Source: Burkholderiales bacterium | GTDB lineage: Bacteria; Pseudomonadota; Gammaproteobacteria; Burkholderiales; Burkholderiaceae_C | DNA length: 64,000 bases | Direction of reading: 5' to 3' | Assembly: GCA_947453625.1 (NCBI GenBank) | Contig: CANGHK010000021.1 | Span: 17,637 to 81,636, forward strand | Shown here: positions 49,403 to 59,649 of the stretch, in pieces | Layout of the letters: every line of letters begins with the position of its first letter | How positions within the stretch are numbered: position 1 is the stretch's first letter | Notes under the pieces: model-generated | The model's input: the letters and a program-made list of their open reading frames with translations, nothing else | What the model was told of the DNA's origin: nothing | Database searches by the model: none | Translations under genes and position numbers: made by a program

Positions 49403-49632
49403 TCATGGCGGCAACGGCATCGCGCCGGCACGCGGCCCCCGCACCGGGAAATGGTGGTTCAGCCGCGCCAACTGGAACTCGGCCTCATGCTGGCTGGTGG
49501 CCAAGGCCACGGCGCCGTAGACCGACGAGCGCCGGTGCCACAGCTCACGAGTGCAGCTGGCTGCTCGGCGGCGCGGCTGCGCATCTCTCGCCCGCACTGC
49601 GCTTCGAGCTCCTGGGTGGATGGCGGGTTCAT
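49403..49632 (-). pseudogene. Possible small gene broken by a frameshift
   Basis: From ATG 49632 one minus-strand frame reads MNPPSTQELEAQCGREMRS with good codon use, then degenerates and stops. The neighbouring frame becomes protein-like from about 49560 (TRELWHRRSSVYGAVALATS, then QHEAEFQLARLNHHFPVR) and runs to a stop at 49403. Joined, they would give about 76 residues. I do not recognise the product. A single-base indel, by mutation or sequencing error, would explain both halves. This is the only content I see in the 343-bp gap between the DUF1993 gene and lexA. Confidence 0.35.
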
Positions 49633-49717
49633 GGGTTTGATTTCGGCAGCAGGCGCGACAAGCTGAGGTCATTCTTGCGGGCGGCCTGGCGGGCCCGGGC
49701 AGCGAGCCGCCGCAAGC

Positions 49718-50434
49718 CTACATCAGCGGCGTGTTGCGGATCAGGCCGACCGCGATGCCCTCGAGTTCGAAGACATCGTCTGCGCCCACCAGAATGGGTT
49801 GGAAATCGGGGTTCTCGGGCAGCAGTTCGATGCCTCGGGCGGTGCGGTTTAGCCGCTTGATGGTGACCTCGTCGCCCAGCCGCGCCACCACGATCTGGCC
49901 GTTGCGCGCGTCCTGGGTCTTCTGCACCGCGATCAGGTCGCCGTCGAGGATGCCGGCACCCTGCATGCTCATGCCGCGCACCCGCAGCAGGTAGTCGGGC
50001 TTGCCGGGGAACAGCGTGGCCTCGACCGCAAAGCTGCGGTCGACATGCTCCTGCGCCAGGATGGGGCTGCCCGCGGCCACCCGGCCTACCAGCGGCAACG
50101 TCAGCTGCAGCAGGCCGGGCAAGGGCAGCGAGAATTGCCGGTTGCGGGATTCATTCATCGCGTGCAGCGTGGAGTTGCGCAGACGGATGCCGCGCGAGGT
50201 GCCGCCCACCAGTTCGATCGCGCCCTTGCGCGCCAGCGCCTGCAGATGCTCTTCGGCGGCGTTGGCGGATTTGAAGCCCAGCTCGGCGGCGATCTCGGCC
50301 CGGGTGGGTGGTGCGCCCGTGCGCTCGATCGCGGTCCGCACCAGATCGAGAATCTGCTGCTGGCGGGCGGTGAGCTTGCTCTTGAGGCCATCTCCGGGGC
50401 TGTCTTGGCGACTGTCTGTGGCATTCTTGTTCAT
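49718..50434 (-). CDS. lexA: LexA repressor
   Basis: 238 residues, about 20 longer at the N-terminus than usual LexA ([19 protein letters not shown] before [12 protein letters not shown]). The winged helix spans about 20-90 ([23 protein letters not shown] is the recognition segment). The self-cleavage site is Ala121-Gly122 in GRVAAGSPI; the catalytic dyad is Ser156 in RGMSMQ and Lys193 in DEVTIKRL. LexA represses SOS genes until RecA filaments trigger cleavage. Two LexA boxes precede it, so it is autoregulated. Confidence 0.96.
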   Translation of the reverse strand: MNKNATDSRQDSPGDGLKSKLTARQQQILDLVRTAIERTGAPPTRAEIAAELGFKSANAAEEHLQALARKGAIELVGGTSRGIRLRNSTLHAMNESRNRQFSLPLPGLLQLTLPLVGRVAAGSPILAQEHVDRSFAVEATLFPGKPDYLLRVRGMSMQGAGILDGDLIAVQKTQDARNGQIVVARLGDEVTIKRLNRTARGIELLPENPDFQPILVGADDVFELEGIAVGLIRNTPLM

Positions 50435-50442
50435 GGTATTTC

Positions 50443-50458
50443 CTGACTTTTTATCCAG
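50443..50458. promoter_or_regulatory. LexA box proximal to lexA
   Basis: CTGACTTTTTATCCAG fits the CTGT-N8-ACAG/CCAG LexA consensus with one change in the left half. It lies 8 bp upstream of the lexA ATG and is 19 bp out of register with the second box, giving two tandem sites on nearly the same helix face. Confidence 0.75.
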
Positions 50459-50461
50459 TCA

Positions 50462-50477
50462 CTGTATTTTTATCCAG
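50462..50477. promoter_or_regulatory. LexA box between lexA and the asparaginase gene
   Basis: CTGTATTTTTATCCAG keeps the full CTGT left half and CCAG in the right half, the form common upstream of lexA in Betaproteobacteria. It ends 11 bp before the asparaginase ATG, so LexA bound here should affect both divergent genes. Confidence 0.85.
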
Positions 50478-50488
50478 ACAGGGCAAGA

Positions 50489-51484
50489 ATGCCAAGCACG
50501 AACTTGCACGACAGCGTGGTGATCCTGGGCACTGGCGGCACGATTGCCGGTGCGGCCGGCGACGCCCATGACAACGTGGGCTATACCGCAGCGCAGCGCT
50601 CGGTGACCGAGTTGTTGCTGGCGCTGCCGGCGCTGGCCGGCAGTCGCATCGAGACCGAGCAGGTGGCGCAGCTCGACAGCAAGGACATGGACGACGCCAC
50701 CTGGCTGCGCCTGACGCAGCGCGTGGCCCACCACCTGGCGCGGCCCAGCGTGGCCGGCGTGGTGGTCACCCATGGCACCGACACGCTGGAAGAAACCGCC
50801 TGGCTGCTGCAGCGCGTGCTCGCGCCGCTCAAGCCGGTGGTGCTGGTGGCGGCGATGCGGCCGGCCACCGCGCTGGCCGCCGATGGCCCGCAGAACCTGC
50901 TCGACGCCGTGGCGGTGGCGCGCACGCCCGGGCTGCGCGGCGTGCTCGCGGTGCTGGCGGGCCGGGTGCATGGCGCCGGCGAGGTGCGCAAAGTCCACCC
51001 CTACCGGGCGGATGCCTTCGACTCGGGCGACGGCGGGCCGCTGGGCGTGGTCGAGGAGGGGCGTTTGCGGCGTTTTCGCGAACCGCCGGCCGGCGTGCCG
51101 CTGGGCCTGGCGCTGCTGGAGGGTGCGGCCAGTCCCTGGCCCTGGGTCGAGATCGTCACCAGCCACGCCGGTGCGCGCGTCGACGCGGTGCGCGCCCTGG
51201 TCGGCGCCGGTGTGCGCGGCCTGGTGCTGGCGGCCACCGGCAACGGCGCGGTGCACCAGGCCTTGCTGCCGGCGCTGGCCGACGCCGAGGCCGCCGGCGT
51301 GCCGGTGTGGCGCTGCACGCGCTGCGCCAGCGGTGTGGTGGTCGGCACGCAGGCCGGGTTGGCGGCGGCGATGTCGCCCTGGCAGGCCCGGATCGAGTTG
51401 CTGCTGACGCTGCTGGCCGCGCCGCCGCGTCCGGCATGGCCTGTCGACCCGGCGGGCCCGAAAATTGCACTGCATAAACCCTGA
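50489..51484 (+). CDS. Asparaginase
   Basis: 331 residues. The two catalytic Thr regions are ILGTGGTIAGAAGDA (Thr17 region) and VVTHGTDTLEETAWLL (Thr-Asp pair); KVHPYRADAFDSGDGGPLG completes the site. No signal peptide is seen, so it is the cytoplasmic type I form. It deaminates L-asparagine to aspartate. The start lies directly beside a LexA box and opposite lexA, an unusual place for this gene. No strong ribosome binding site precedes the ATG. Confidence 0.9.
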   Translation: MPSTNLHDSVVILGTGGTIAGAAGDAHDNVGYTAAQRSVTELLLALPALAGSRIETEQVAQLDSKDMDDATWLRLTQRVAHHLARPSVAGVVVTHGTDTLEETAWLLQRVLAPLKPVVLVAAMRPATALAADGPQNLLDAVAVARTPGLRGVLAVLAGRVHGAGEVRKVHPYRADAFDSGDGGPLGVVEEGRLRRFREPPAGVPLGLALLEGAASPWPWVEIVTSHAGARVDAVRALVGAGVRGLVLAATGNGAVHQALLPALADAEAAGVPVWRCTRCASGVVVGTQAGLAAAMSPWQARIELLLTLLAAPPRPAWPVDPAGPKIALHKP

Positions 51485-51549
51485 TAACGGCTCGGCCGAA
51501 TTCGGATAGCGTCGCTGTCCATCAATCCTTTCCACGGAGCCTGAAACCC

Positions 51550-53136
51550 ATGCGTGTCTTCAACCGCCTCGTCACCGCTGCCGCACTGTCGGCCTGCCTG
51601 CTCGGCGCCGCACTGCCCGCGCTGGCTCAAAGCAATGTCTTGCGCATCGTGCCGCACTCCAATCTGGCGATCCTGGACCCGATCTGGACCACCGCCTACA
51701 TGAGCCGCAACCACGGCTACATGATTTACGACACGCTGTTCGGCACCGACGAGAACGCCAAGATCAAGCCGCAGATGGTCGAGAGCTGGACCGAGAGCGG
51801 CGACCACCGGCTCTGGACCTTCAAGCTGCGCAAGGGGCTGGAGTTCCATGACGGCAAGCCGGTCACCGGCGACGACGTCATCGCCTCGCTGGGCCGCTGG
51901 GGCAAGCGCGATGCGCTGGGCCAGGCCTTGTTCACCTTCGTGCAGCGCATGGATTCGCCCACCCCGGACACCTTCCGCATCTTCCTGGGTGAGGCCTGCG
52001 GCTTCGTGCTCGAGGCGCTGGGCAAGCCGGGGTCCAGCGTGCCCTTCATCATGCCCAAGCGCGTGGCCGACACCGACGCCTTCAAGCAGATCGAGGACTA
52101 CACCGGCTCTGGCCCCTATGTCTTCAAGAAGGACGAGTTCAAGCCCGGCGACAAGGCCGTCTACCTGAAGAACACCAAGTACGTTGCCCGCAGCGAACCG
52201 CCCTCGGGCACGGCCGGCGGCAAGAACGTCTATGTCGACCGGGTCGAGTGGAACCTCGCGTTGCGCGACGCGCAAGCCCAGGTCAATGCGCTGCAAAAGG
52301 GCGAAGTCGACATCATCGAGGCGCTGGGTTTCGACTTCTACGAGACCGTCAAGGCCGACACCACGCTGCAACTGCCCAAGTACGCCACCTACGGGCTGCA
52401 GTACATGGCGCGCTTCAACCACCTGCACAAGCCCTTCGACAACGTCAAGGTGCGCCAGGCGGCGCTGGCCGCGATGTCGCAGGAGCCCTTTCTGCGCGCG
52501 CAGGTCGGCGTCAAGGAGCTGTACCACGCCTGCTACTCGATGTTCATCTGCGGCACGCCTTATGGCGGCACCGTGGGCAGCGACATCCAGGGCAAGAGCA
52601 ACATGAAGAAGGCGCAGGAACTGCTCAAGGCCAGCGGCTACGACGGCACGCCCATCGTCATCATGAAGCCCACCGACCTGGCCGCGATCCAGAAGCTGCC
52701 CGATGTCGCGGCGCAGCTGCTGCGCCAGGCCGGCTTCAAGGTCGACCTGCAGGCGATGGACTGGCAGACACTGGTCAGCCGACGCGCCAAGAAGGACGCG
52801 CCGGACAAGGGCGGCTGGCACATGTTCCTGACCTCCTGGACGGCATTCGACGTCTGGAATCCGATCGGCAACCCGGCCCTGGACAGCCGCGGCGAGAAGA
52901 GCACCTGGTTCGGTTGGGCCACCGACGAGAAGCTGGCCGACTTGCGCACCCAGTTGATGCGTGCCACCGACCCGGCGATCAAGAAGAAGCTGGGTGAGCA
53001 GATCCAGACCCGGGCTTTCGAGATCGCCACCCACGCGCCGCTGGGCGAGTACGACCAGCCGATGGCGGCGCGCAAGAACATCAGCGGTTTCTTCGTCACC
53101 AACGGCAATATCTACTGGAACCTGAAGAAGAACTGA
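51550..53136 (+). CDS. Peptide/nickel-type ABC transporter substrate-binding protein
   Basis: 528 residues, family SBP_bac_5. The signal peptide is LVTAAALSACLLGAALPALAQ. The mature part has VLRIVPHSNLAILDPIWTTAYMSRNHGYMIYDTLFGTDENAKIKPQMVESWT and LRKGLEFHDGKPVTGDDVIASL, standard for dipeptide/oligopeptide binding proteins. Ligand not determined. It begins an operon with two permeases, a fused ATPase, an MlrC-like peptidase and a flavin monooxygenase. GGAGC lies before ATG 51550. Confidence 0.92.
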   Translation: MRVFNRLVTAAALSACLLGAALPALAQSNVLRIVPHSNLAILDPIWTTAYMSRNHGYMIYDTLFGTDENAKIKPQMVESWTESGDHRLWTFKLRKGLEFHDGKPVTGDDVIASLGRWGKRDALGQALFTFVQRMDSPTPDTFRIFLGEACGFVLEALGKPGSSVPFIMPKRVADTDAFKQIEDYTGSGPYVFKKDEFKPGDKAVYLKNTKYVARSEPPSGTAGGKNVYVDRVEWNLALRDAQAQVNALQKGEVDIIEALGFDFYETVKADTTLQLPKYATYGLQYMARFNHLHKPFDNVKVRQAALAAMSQEPFLRAQVGVKELYHACYSMFICGTPYGGTVGSDIQGKSNMKKAQELLKASGYDGTPIVIMKPTDLAAIQKLPDVAAQLLRQAGFKVDLQAMDWQTLVSRRAKKDAPDKGGWHMFLTSWTAFDVWNPIGNPALDSRGEKSTWFGWATDEKLADLRTQLMRATDPAIKKKLGEQIQTRAFEIATHAPLGEYDQPMAARKNISGFFVTNGNIYWNLKKN

Positions 53137-53184
53137 CCGGTCCAGACCTGCTGGCGTCGCCACAAGACCGGCGCGCCTGACCCA

Positions 53185-53212
53185 CGGCGGCCGGCGGTTG
53201 CGCCGGCCGCCG
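53185..53212 (+). terminator. Strong intercistronic stem-loop after the binding-protein gene
   Basis: CGGCGGCCGGCG (53185-53196) pairs perfectly with CGCCGGCCGCCG (53201-53212) around a GTTG loop. Only ACTTTCC follows, so it is a partial terminator or mRNA-stabilising hairpin rather than a full stop. Such structures keep binding-protein mRNA above permease mRNA in ABC operons. Confidence 0.6.
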
Positions 53213-53234
53213 ACTTTCCCTGGCCCGAACTGCG

Positions 53235-54176
<942 letters not shown>

Positions 54177-54185
54177 GTCGCCGAC

Positions 54186-55127
54186 ATGACCGAACCTGTC
54201 GATGTCGCGCAATACGAGGCTTTGTCGGTCGAGGCCGCCACGGTCGTCAACCAGCCCAGCGCCTGGGCCCGGGTGGGCAAGAGCGGCCCGGTGCGCTTTG
54301 GTGGCGCGGTGCTGCTGCTGCTGGTGCTGATCGCGCTGGCCGCGCCCTGGCTGGGCACGGTCGATCCGTCGCTGTTCGACCCCGCCAGCCGCGACCTGCT
54401 GCCCGGCAAGCTTGGTGAGATCACCACGCTGGAGGGCGAGACGCTGGTCCACCGCTTCCTGATGGGCAGCGACAGCTTTGGCCGCGACATCTACAGCCGG
54501 GTGATCTACGGCACCCAGGTGTCGCTGATCGTCGGCCTGTTCACGGCGGTGGTGGCGCTGGCGTTCGGCATCGCCTTCGGGCTGATGGCGGGCTTCCTGC
54601 GCTGGCTGGACGGCCCGCTGATGCGGGTGATGGACGGCCTGATGGCGATCCCCGCGATCCTGATCGCGATCTCGCTGGTGGCGATGTGGCGCGGCAGCCT
54701 GGCCACCGTGGTGGTGGCGATCGCCATCCCCGAGATCCCGCGCGTCACCCGACTGGTGCGCTCACTGGTGCTGAGCATCCGCGAGGAACCCTATGTCGAG
54801 GCCGCGATCTCGCTGGGCACGCCGACCTGGAAGATCATGGGCCGCCACATCCTGCCCAACTGCGTTGCGCCGCTGGTGGTGCAGGGCACTTTCATCTGCG
54901 CCTCGGGCATCCTGACCGAGGCCATCCTGTCCTTCCTGGGCGTCGGCCTGCCGCCCGATATCCCGACCTGGGGCAATGTGATGGCCGAGGGTCGAGCCCA
55001 GTTCAACGAGTACCCGCACAACATCTTCTTCCCCGGCATCTTCCTGGCGCTGACGGTGCTGGCGGTCAACATCCTGGGCGACGGCTTGCGCGACACCCTG
55101 GACCCCAAGATGGCCAAGCGCGTATGA
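54186..55127 (+). CDS. ABC transporter permease (DppC/OppC type)
   Basis: 313 residues. It has the extra N-terminal OppC segment (about 1-90) with SGPVRFGGAVLLLLVLIALAAPWLG, then GSDSFGRDIYSRVIYGTQVSL, and the EAA loop PYVEAAISLGTPTWKIMGRHILPNCVAPL. Six membrane segments. The stop overlaps the ATPase ATG (ATGA). Confidence 0.94.
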   Translation: MTEPVDVAQYEALSVEAATVVNQPSAWARVGKSGPVRFGGAVLLLLVLIALAAPWLGTVDPSLFDPASRDLLPGKLGEITTLEGETLVHRFLMGSDSFGRDIYSRVIYGTQVSLIVGLFTAVVALAFGIAFGLMAGFLRWLDGPLMRVMDGLMAIPAILIAISLVAMWRGSLATVVVAIAIPEIPRVTRLVRSLVLSIREEPYVEAAISLGTPTWKIMGRHILPNCVAPLVVQGTFICASGILTEAILSFLGVGLPPDIPTWGNVMAEGRAQFNEYPHNIFFPGIFLALTVLAVNILGDGLRDTLDPKMAKRV

Positions 55128-56746
55128 ACCCGACTTCAGCGGGTCCCATTCTTGAATTGCGCGATGTGACGATCGCGCTGCCCTCGGGCGGTGATCGGTC
55201 CACCGCCGTGCGCAATGTGTCGTTCACGGTCGGGCGGGGTGAGATCCTGTGCCTGGTCGGTGAATCGGGTTCGGGCAAATCGGTGATCGCCCAGGGCGTG
55301 ATGGGCTTGTTGCCCAAGAGCCTGCCGGTCACGTCCGGCCAGATCCTGCTGCAGGGCGAGGACATCACCCACGCGCCCTTGTCGCGGCTGCGCGAGTTGC
55401 GCGCCACGCGCATGTCGATGATCTTCCAGGAGCCGATGACGGCGCTGAACCCGGTGATGACCTGCGGCGACCAGATCGACGAGGTGTTGCGCCAGCATAC
55501 CCGGCTGTCGCCGGCCGAGCGCGCCGCCAAGGTGCTGGCGATCGTGCGCGAGGTGCTGCTGCCCGACCCCGAGCGCATGGTGGCGAGCTACCCGCACCAG
55601 CTTTCGGGCGGCCAGCGCCAGCGCATCATGATCGCGATGGCGCTGGTGCTCGACCCGGTGCTGCTGATCGCCGACGAGCCCACCACCGCGCTCGACGTCA
55701 CCACGCAGGCCCAGATCCTGAAGCTGGTGCTCGACCTGCAGCAGCGCCACGGCGCCGGCGTGCTGTTCATCACCCATGATTTCGGCGTCGTGGCCGAGGT
55801 GGCGCACCGGGTGGCGGTGTTGCGTCTGGGCGACATGGTCGAGGTCGGCAGCAAGCACGATGTGCTGCAGCGGCCGCAGCACGACTACACCCGGATGCTG
55901 ATAGGCGCGGTGCCCACGCTGCACCTCAAAGAGCGGCCCACCGACCCGGCCGCGACTGTGGTGTTGCGGGTCCAGGGGCTGGACAAGACCTACCAGGACA
56001 AGCGCTGGTTCGGCCCGCACCGCAGCGTGCACGCGGCGCAGGACGTCAATTTCGAGATCCGGCGTGGCCAGACCCTGGGCATCGTCGGCGAATCGGGCTC
56101 GGGCAAGAGCACGGTGGCGCGCTGCATCGTGCGCCTGGTCGACCCCAGTGCCGGCGCGGTGCTGCTGGGTGACGAGGACATCGCGATGATGGCGCCGCGC
56201 CAGTTGCGGCCGCTGCGGCGCCGGGTGCAGATCGTCTTCCAGGACCCCTACCGCTCGCTCAACCCGCGCCGCACCGTGGCCCAGGCCATGGTCGAAGGGC
56301 CGATGAACTACGGCCTGGGCCGGGACGAGGCCTTGCAGCGCGCCCGCGGCCTGCTGGCGCTGGTGCGCATGGACGCCAGCGCGATGGAGCGCTACCCGCA
56401 CCAGTTCTCGGGTGGCCAGCGCCAGCGCATCTGCATCGCCCGCGCGCTGATGATGGAGCCCGAACTGCTGGTGGCCGACGAGGCGGTCTCGGCGCTGGAT
56501 GTCTCGGTGCAAGCCCAGGTGCTGGGCTTGTTCGAGGAGATCCGCAGCCGCCTGAACCTGGCGATGCTGTTCATCACCCACGACCTGCGGGTGGCCAGCC
56601 AGGTCTGCGACCAGCTGGCGGTGATGAGCCAGGGCCGGGTGGTGGAATACGGCCCGGCGCACCAGGTCTTCGGCGCTCCCCAACATGCCTACACCCGGGC
56701 GCTGTTCGCCGCCGCGCCGGGGCGGGATTTCGCCTTCGGCGGCTGA
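55124..56746 (+). CDS. Fused dual ABC ATPase (DppD-DppF type)
   Basis: 540 residues with two full ATPase domains. First: Walker [13 protein letters not shown], signature [15 protein letters not shown], Walker [13 protein letters not shown]. Second (from about 285): [39 protein letters not shown]. In the second Walker B the usual DEP reads DEA, a tolerated variant. Fusion of the two ATPases replaces the separate DppD and DppF. It energises the transporter encoded just upstream. Confidence 0.94.
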   Translation: MNPTSAGPILELRDVTIALPSGGDRSTAVRNVSFTVGRGEILCLVGESGSGKSVIAQGVMGLLPKSLPVTSGQILLQGEDITHAPLSRLRELRATRMSMIFQEPMTALNPVMTCGDQIDEVLRQHTRLSPAERAAKVLAIVREVLLPDPERMVASYPHQLSGGQRQRIMIAMALVLDPVLLIADEPTTALDVTTQAQILKLVLDLQQRHGAGVLFITHDFGVVAEVAHRVAVLRLGDMVEVGSKHDVLQRPQHDYTRMLIGAVPTLHLKERPTDPAATVVLRVQGLDKTYQDKRWFGPHRSVHAAQDVNFEIRRGQTLGIVGESGSGKSTVARCIVRLVDPSAGAVLLGDEDIAMMAPRQLRPLRRRVQIVFQDPYRSLNPRRTVAQAMVEGPMNYGLGRDEALQRARGLLALVRMDASAMERYPHQFSGGQRQRICIARALMMEPELLVADEAVSALDVSVQAQVLGLFEEIRSRLNLAMLFITHDLRVASQVCDQLAVMSQGRVVEYGPAHQVFGAPQHAYTRALFAAAPGRDFAFGG

Positions 56747-56757
56747 AGAAAACGCTC

Positions 56758-58260
56758 TTGACCCGCATCCTGATCGCTGGCTACCAGCACGAGACCAACA
56801 CCTTCGCCCCCAGCCTGGCGGACTGGACTGCGTTCAACCGCGGCGACTCCTTCCCGGCCTATATCCGCGGCGCCGCGATGCAGCAGTCGCTGACCGGCAT
56901 CAACATCCCCGTCGGCGGCTTCATCGATGCGGCCAAACACCGGGGCTGGACCCTGCTGCCCTCAGTCTGGGCCGGCGCGATCCCGTCCAGCTTTGTCACC
57001 CGCGACGCTTTTGAGCGCATCGCCGGCGCGGTCTGCGAGGACGTGACCCAGGCCATGGCGGCTGGCATCCTGGACGGCATCTACCTCGACCTGCACGGCG
57101 CCGCGGTGGCCGAGCATGCGCCCGACAGCGAGGGCGAATTGATAGGCCGGCTGCGCGCCCTGGTCGGCCCAGCCCTGCCCATCGTCGCCAGCCTCGACCT
57201 GCATGCCAACGTCACCCGGCGCATGCTGCGCGAGGCCGATGCGCTGGTGGCCTACCGCACCTACCCGCATGTCGACATGGCGGCCACCGGCGAGCTGGCG
57301 GCCGAGTTGCTGGCGCGGCGCCTGAACGCCGGCCAGCGGCAGCCGCTGCACGCGCGCCGGCTGCCCTTCCTGATCCCGCTCAACGCCCAGAGCACCTGGA
57401 TGGCGCCGGCGCAGGCGATCTACCAGGAACTGGCCGCGCTGGACCGCGAGCACGGCACGCTGCTGAGCTTCTGCATGGGATTTCCGGCCTCGGACTTCGA
57501 TGAATGCGCGCCCATGGTCTGGGGCCATGGCGAGGCCGCCGAGCGCGCGGTGGAACAGCTCTATGCGCGGGTGGCCGAGCCGACGCAATGGCGGCTCGAC
57601 ATCCTGCCGGCGCGCGAAGCGGTCGCGCAAGCGCTGGCGCTGGCCGAGCATGCCGACAAGCCGGTCGTGATCGCCGACACCCAGGACAACCCCGGCGCCG
57701 GTGGCGACAGCAACACCACCGGCCTGCTGCACGCGCTGCTGGCCCAGGGCGCGGGGCGCCGGTTCCCGGGCCAGGTGGCGCTGGGCATGATGTTCGACCC
57801 GGCGGCGGGTGCTGCCGCGCTGGCGGCCGGCGTGGGCGCCGAGATCGAGCTGGCGCTGGGCACCGCGGTGCCCACCTTCAGCGGCCATCCCAGTGACCCG
57901 CCCCTGCGCGGCCGCTTCAAGGTGCGGGCGGTCAGCACTGGCCAGTGCACGCTCAAGGGGCCGATGATGACCGGCCTGACGGTGCAACTCGGCGCCTGTG
58001 CCTGCCTCGAGATCGAGGGCGTGCTGGTCGCGGTGATCAGCGGCAAGAAGCAATTGCTCGACCGCGAACTGCTGCGCATGGTGGGCATACAGCCCGAGGC
58101 CATGCGCCTGATCGTGGTCAAGAGCAGCAACCATTTCCGAGCCGATTTCCAGCCCATTGCCAGCGCCGTGCTGGTGGCCAAGGCGGCCGGTCCGATGGCC
58201 GCCGACCCGGCCGACCTGCCCTGGCAACACCTGACGCCCGGCATCCGCCTGCGCCCCTGA
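56758..58260 (+). CDS. M81-family metallopeptidase (MlrC-like)
   Basis: 500 residues from TTG 56758. TRILIAGYQHETNTFAP is the usual MlrC start; GIYLDLHGAAVAEHAPDSEGE, VASLDLHANVTRRM, VAYRTYPHVDMAATG and DTQDNPGAGGDSNTTGLL are the conserved blocks with the zinc-binding His and Asp residues. MlrC in Sphingomonas degrades linear microcystin, but most homologues occur beside peptide ABC transporters and have unknown substrates. It starts 11 bp after the ATPase, so transport and cleavage of the same compound is likely. No signal peptide; cytoplasmic. Confidence 0.9.
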   Translation: MTRILIAGYQHETNTFAPSLADWTAFNRGDSFPAYIRGAAMQQSLTGINIPVGGFIDAAKHRGWTLLPSVWAGAIPSSFVTRDAFERIAGAVCEDVTQAMAAGILDGIYLDLHGAAVAEHAPDSEGELIGRLRALVGPALPIVASLDLHANVTRRMLREADALVAYRTYPHVDMAATGELAAELLARRLNAGQRQPLHARRLPFLIPLNAQSTWMAPAQAIYQELAALDREHGTLLSFCMGFPASDFDECAPMVWGHGEAAERAVEQLYARVAEPTQWRLDILPAREAVAQALALAEHADKPVVIADTQDNPGAGGDSNTTGLLHALLAQGAGRRFPGQVALGMMFDPAAGAAALAAGVGAEIELALGTAVPTFSGHPSDPPLRGRFKVRAVSTGQCTLKGPMMTGLTVQLGACACLEIEGVLVAVISGKKQLLDRELLRMVGIQPEAMRLIVVKSSNHFRADFQPIASAVLVAKAAGPMAADPADLPWQHLTPGIRLRP

Positions 58261-58274
58261 GCACATTGCCCACC

Positions 58275-59636
58275 ATGCCGCGCGAGATCCTGCTCAACGC
58301 CTTCGACATGAACTGTGTCGGCCATATCCAGCAAGGGCTGTGGACGCACCCGCGCGACCAGGCGACGCGTTATCTCGACCTGGCCTACTGGACCGAACTG
58401 GCCAAAACGCTGGAGGACGGGCTGTTCGACGGCCTGTTCCTGGCCGACGTGATCGGCGTCTACGACATCTTTGGTGGCAACGCCGACGCGGCGCTGCGCG
58501 GCGCGGTGCAGGTGCCGGTCAACGACCCGATGCTGCTGATCCCGGCGATGGCAGCAGCCACCACCCACCTGGGTTTCGGCGTCACCGCCAACCTGCTCTA
58601 CGAGGCGCCCTACCTGTTCGCGCGCCGGATGTCCACGCTCGACCACCTGACGCGCGGCCGGGTGGGCTGGAACATCGTCACCGGCTACCTCGACAGCGCG
58701 GCGCGCGCCGCCGGCTTCAGCGCCCAGCCGGCACACGACGACCGCTACGACCTGGCCGACGAGTACATGAGCCTGGTCTACCAACTCTGGGAGCAGAGCT
58801 GGGACGACGACGCGGTGCGGGCCGACCGCCAGACAGGCGTCTATGCCGACCCGGCCAAGGTGCGCGCGGTGCACCACCACGGCAAGCAGTACCGGGTCGA
58901 CGCTATCCACTTGAGCGAGCCCTCGCCGCAGCGCACGCCGGTGCTCTACCAGGCCGGCTCGTCGCCGCGCGGCCGGCGATTTGCCGCCAGCCATGCCGAA
59001 TGCGTGTTCCTCAACGGCCAGGGCGTGGCCGGCGTCAAGGCCATCATCGACGACATCCGGGCGCTGGCCTCGGCCGCCGGCCGCGCGCCCGCCGACATCA
59101 AGGCCTTCCTGGGCGTCACGGTGGTCACCGGGGCCACCGAGGCCGAGGCACGCGACAAGTTCGACGACTACCGGCAGTACGTCAGCTCGGAAGCCGCGCT
59201 GGTGCATGCCGCCGCGTCGCTGGGCGTCGACCTGGCGCGCTTCGACATCGACGAGCCGGTCGACACCTCGGCCAGCCAGGCCATCACCTCCAACGCCGAG
59301 GCCATCGCCCGCAGCCAGGGACCGCAGTGGACGCGGCGCAAACTGCTCGAGCAGATGGTGCTGGGCAGCCGCCAGCCGCCGCTGGTGGGGTCGGCCGGCC
59401 AGGTTGCCGAGGCCTTGATCGCCTGGACCGAGGACGCCGGCGTCGACGGTTTCAACCTGTCGCGCACCGTGGCGCCGGAATGCTTTGCCGACTTCGCACG
59501 CCTGGTGGTGCCCGAGTTGCAGTCGCGCGGGGCGTTCAAGACCACGCACCGGCCCGGCAGCCTGCGCCGCAAGCTGTTCGGCCAGGATCGGCTGCCGGCC
59601 AGCCATCCGGCGAAGGCCCTGCCGCTGACCCCCTGA
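58275..59636 (+). CDS. LLM-class FMN-dependent monooxygenase (NtaA/SnaA/DszA type)
   Basis: 453 residues from ATG 58275. LLNAFDMNCVGHIQQGLWTHP, LFDGLFLADVIGVYDIFGG, LTRGRVGWNIVTGYLDSAARAAG and VLYQAGSSPRGRRFAASHAECVF are the blocks of the nitrilotriacetate/alkanesulfonate monooxygenase group. These enzymes use reduced FMN from a partner reductase. No reductase gene is in the window. It follows MlrC by 14 bp and should act on the same imported compound. The last 30 residues are a basic tail. Confidence 0.9.
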   Translation: MPREILLNAFDMNCVGHIQQGLWTHPRDQATRYLDLAYWTELAKTLEDGLFDGLFLADVIGVYDIFGGNADAALRGAVQVPVNDPMLLIPAMAAATTHLGFGVTANLLYEAPYLFARRMSTLDHLTRGRVGWNIVTGYLDSAARAAGFSAQPAHDDRYDLADEYMSLVYQLWEQSWDDDAVRADRQTGVYADPAKVRAVHHHGKQYRVDAIHLSEPSPQRTPVLYQAGSSPRGRRFAASHAECVFLNGQGVAGVKAIIDDIRALASAAGRAPADIKAFLGVTVVTGATEAEARDKFDDYRQYVSSEAALVHAAASLGVDLARFDIDEPVDTSASQAITSNAEAIARSQGPQWTRRKLLEQMVLGSRQPPLVGSAGQVAEALIAWTEDAGVDGFNLSRTVAPECFADFARLVVPELQSRGAFKTTHRPGSLRRKLFGQDRLPASHPAKALPLTP

Positions 59637-59649
59637 CCTGGCCTTGACG

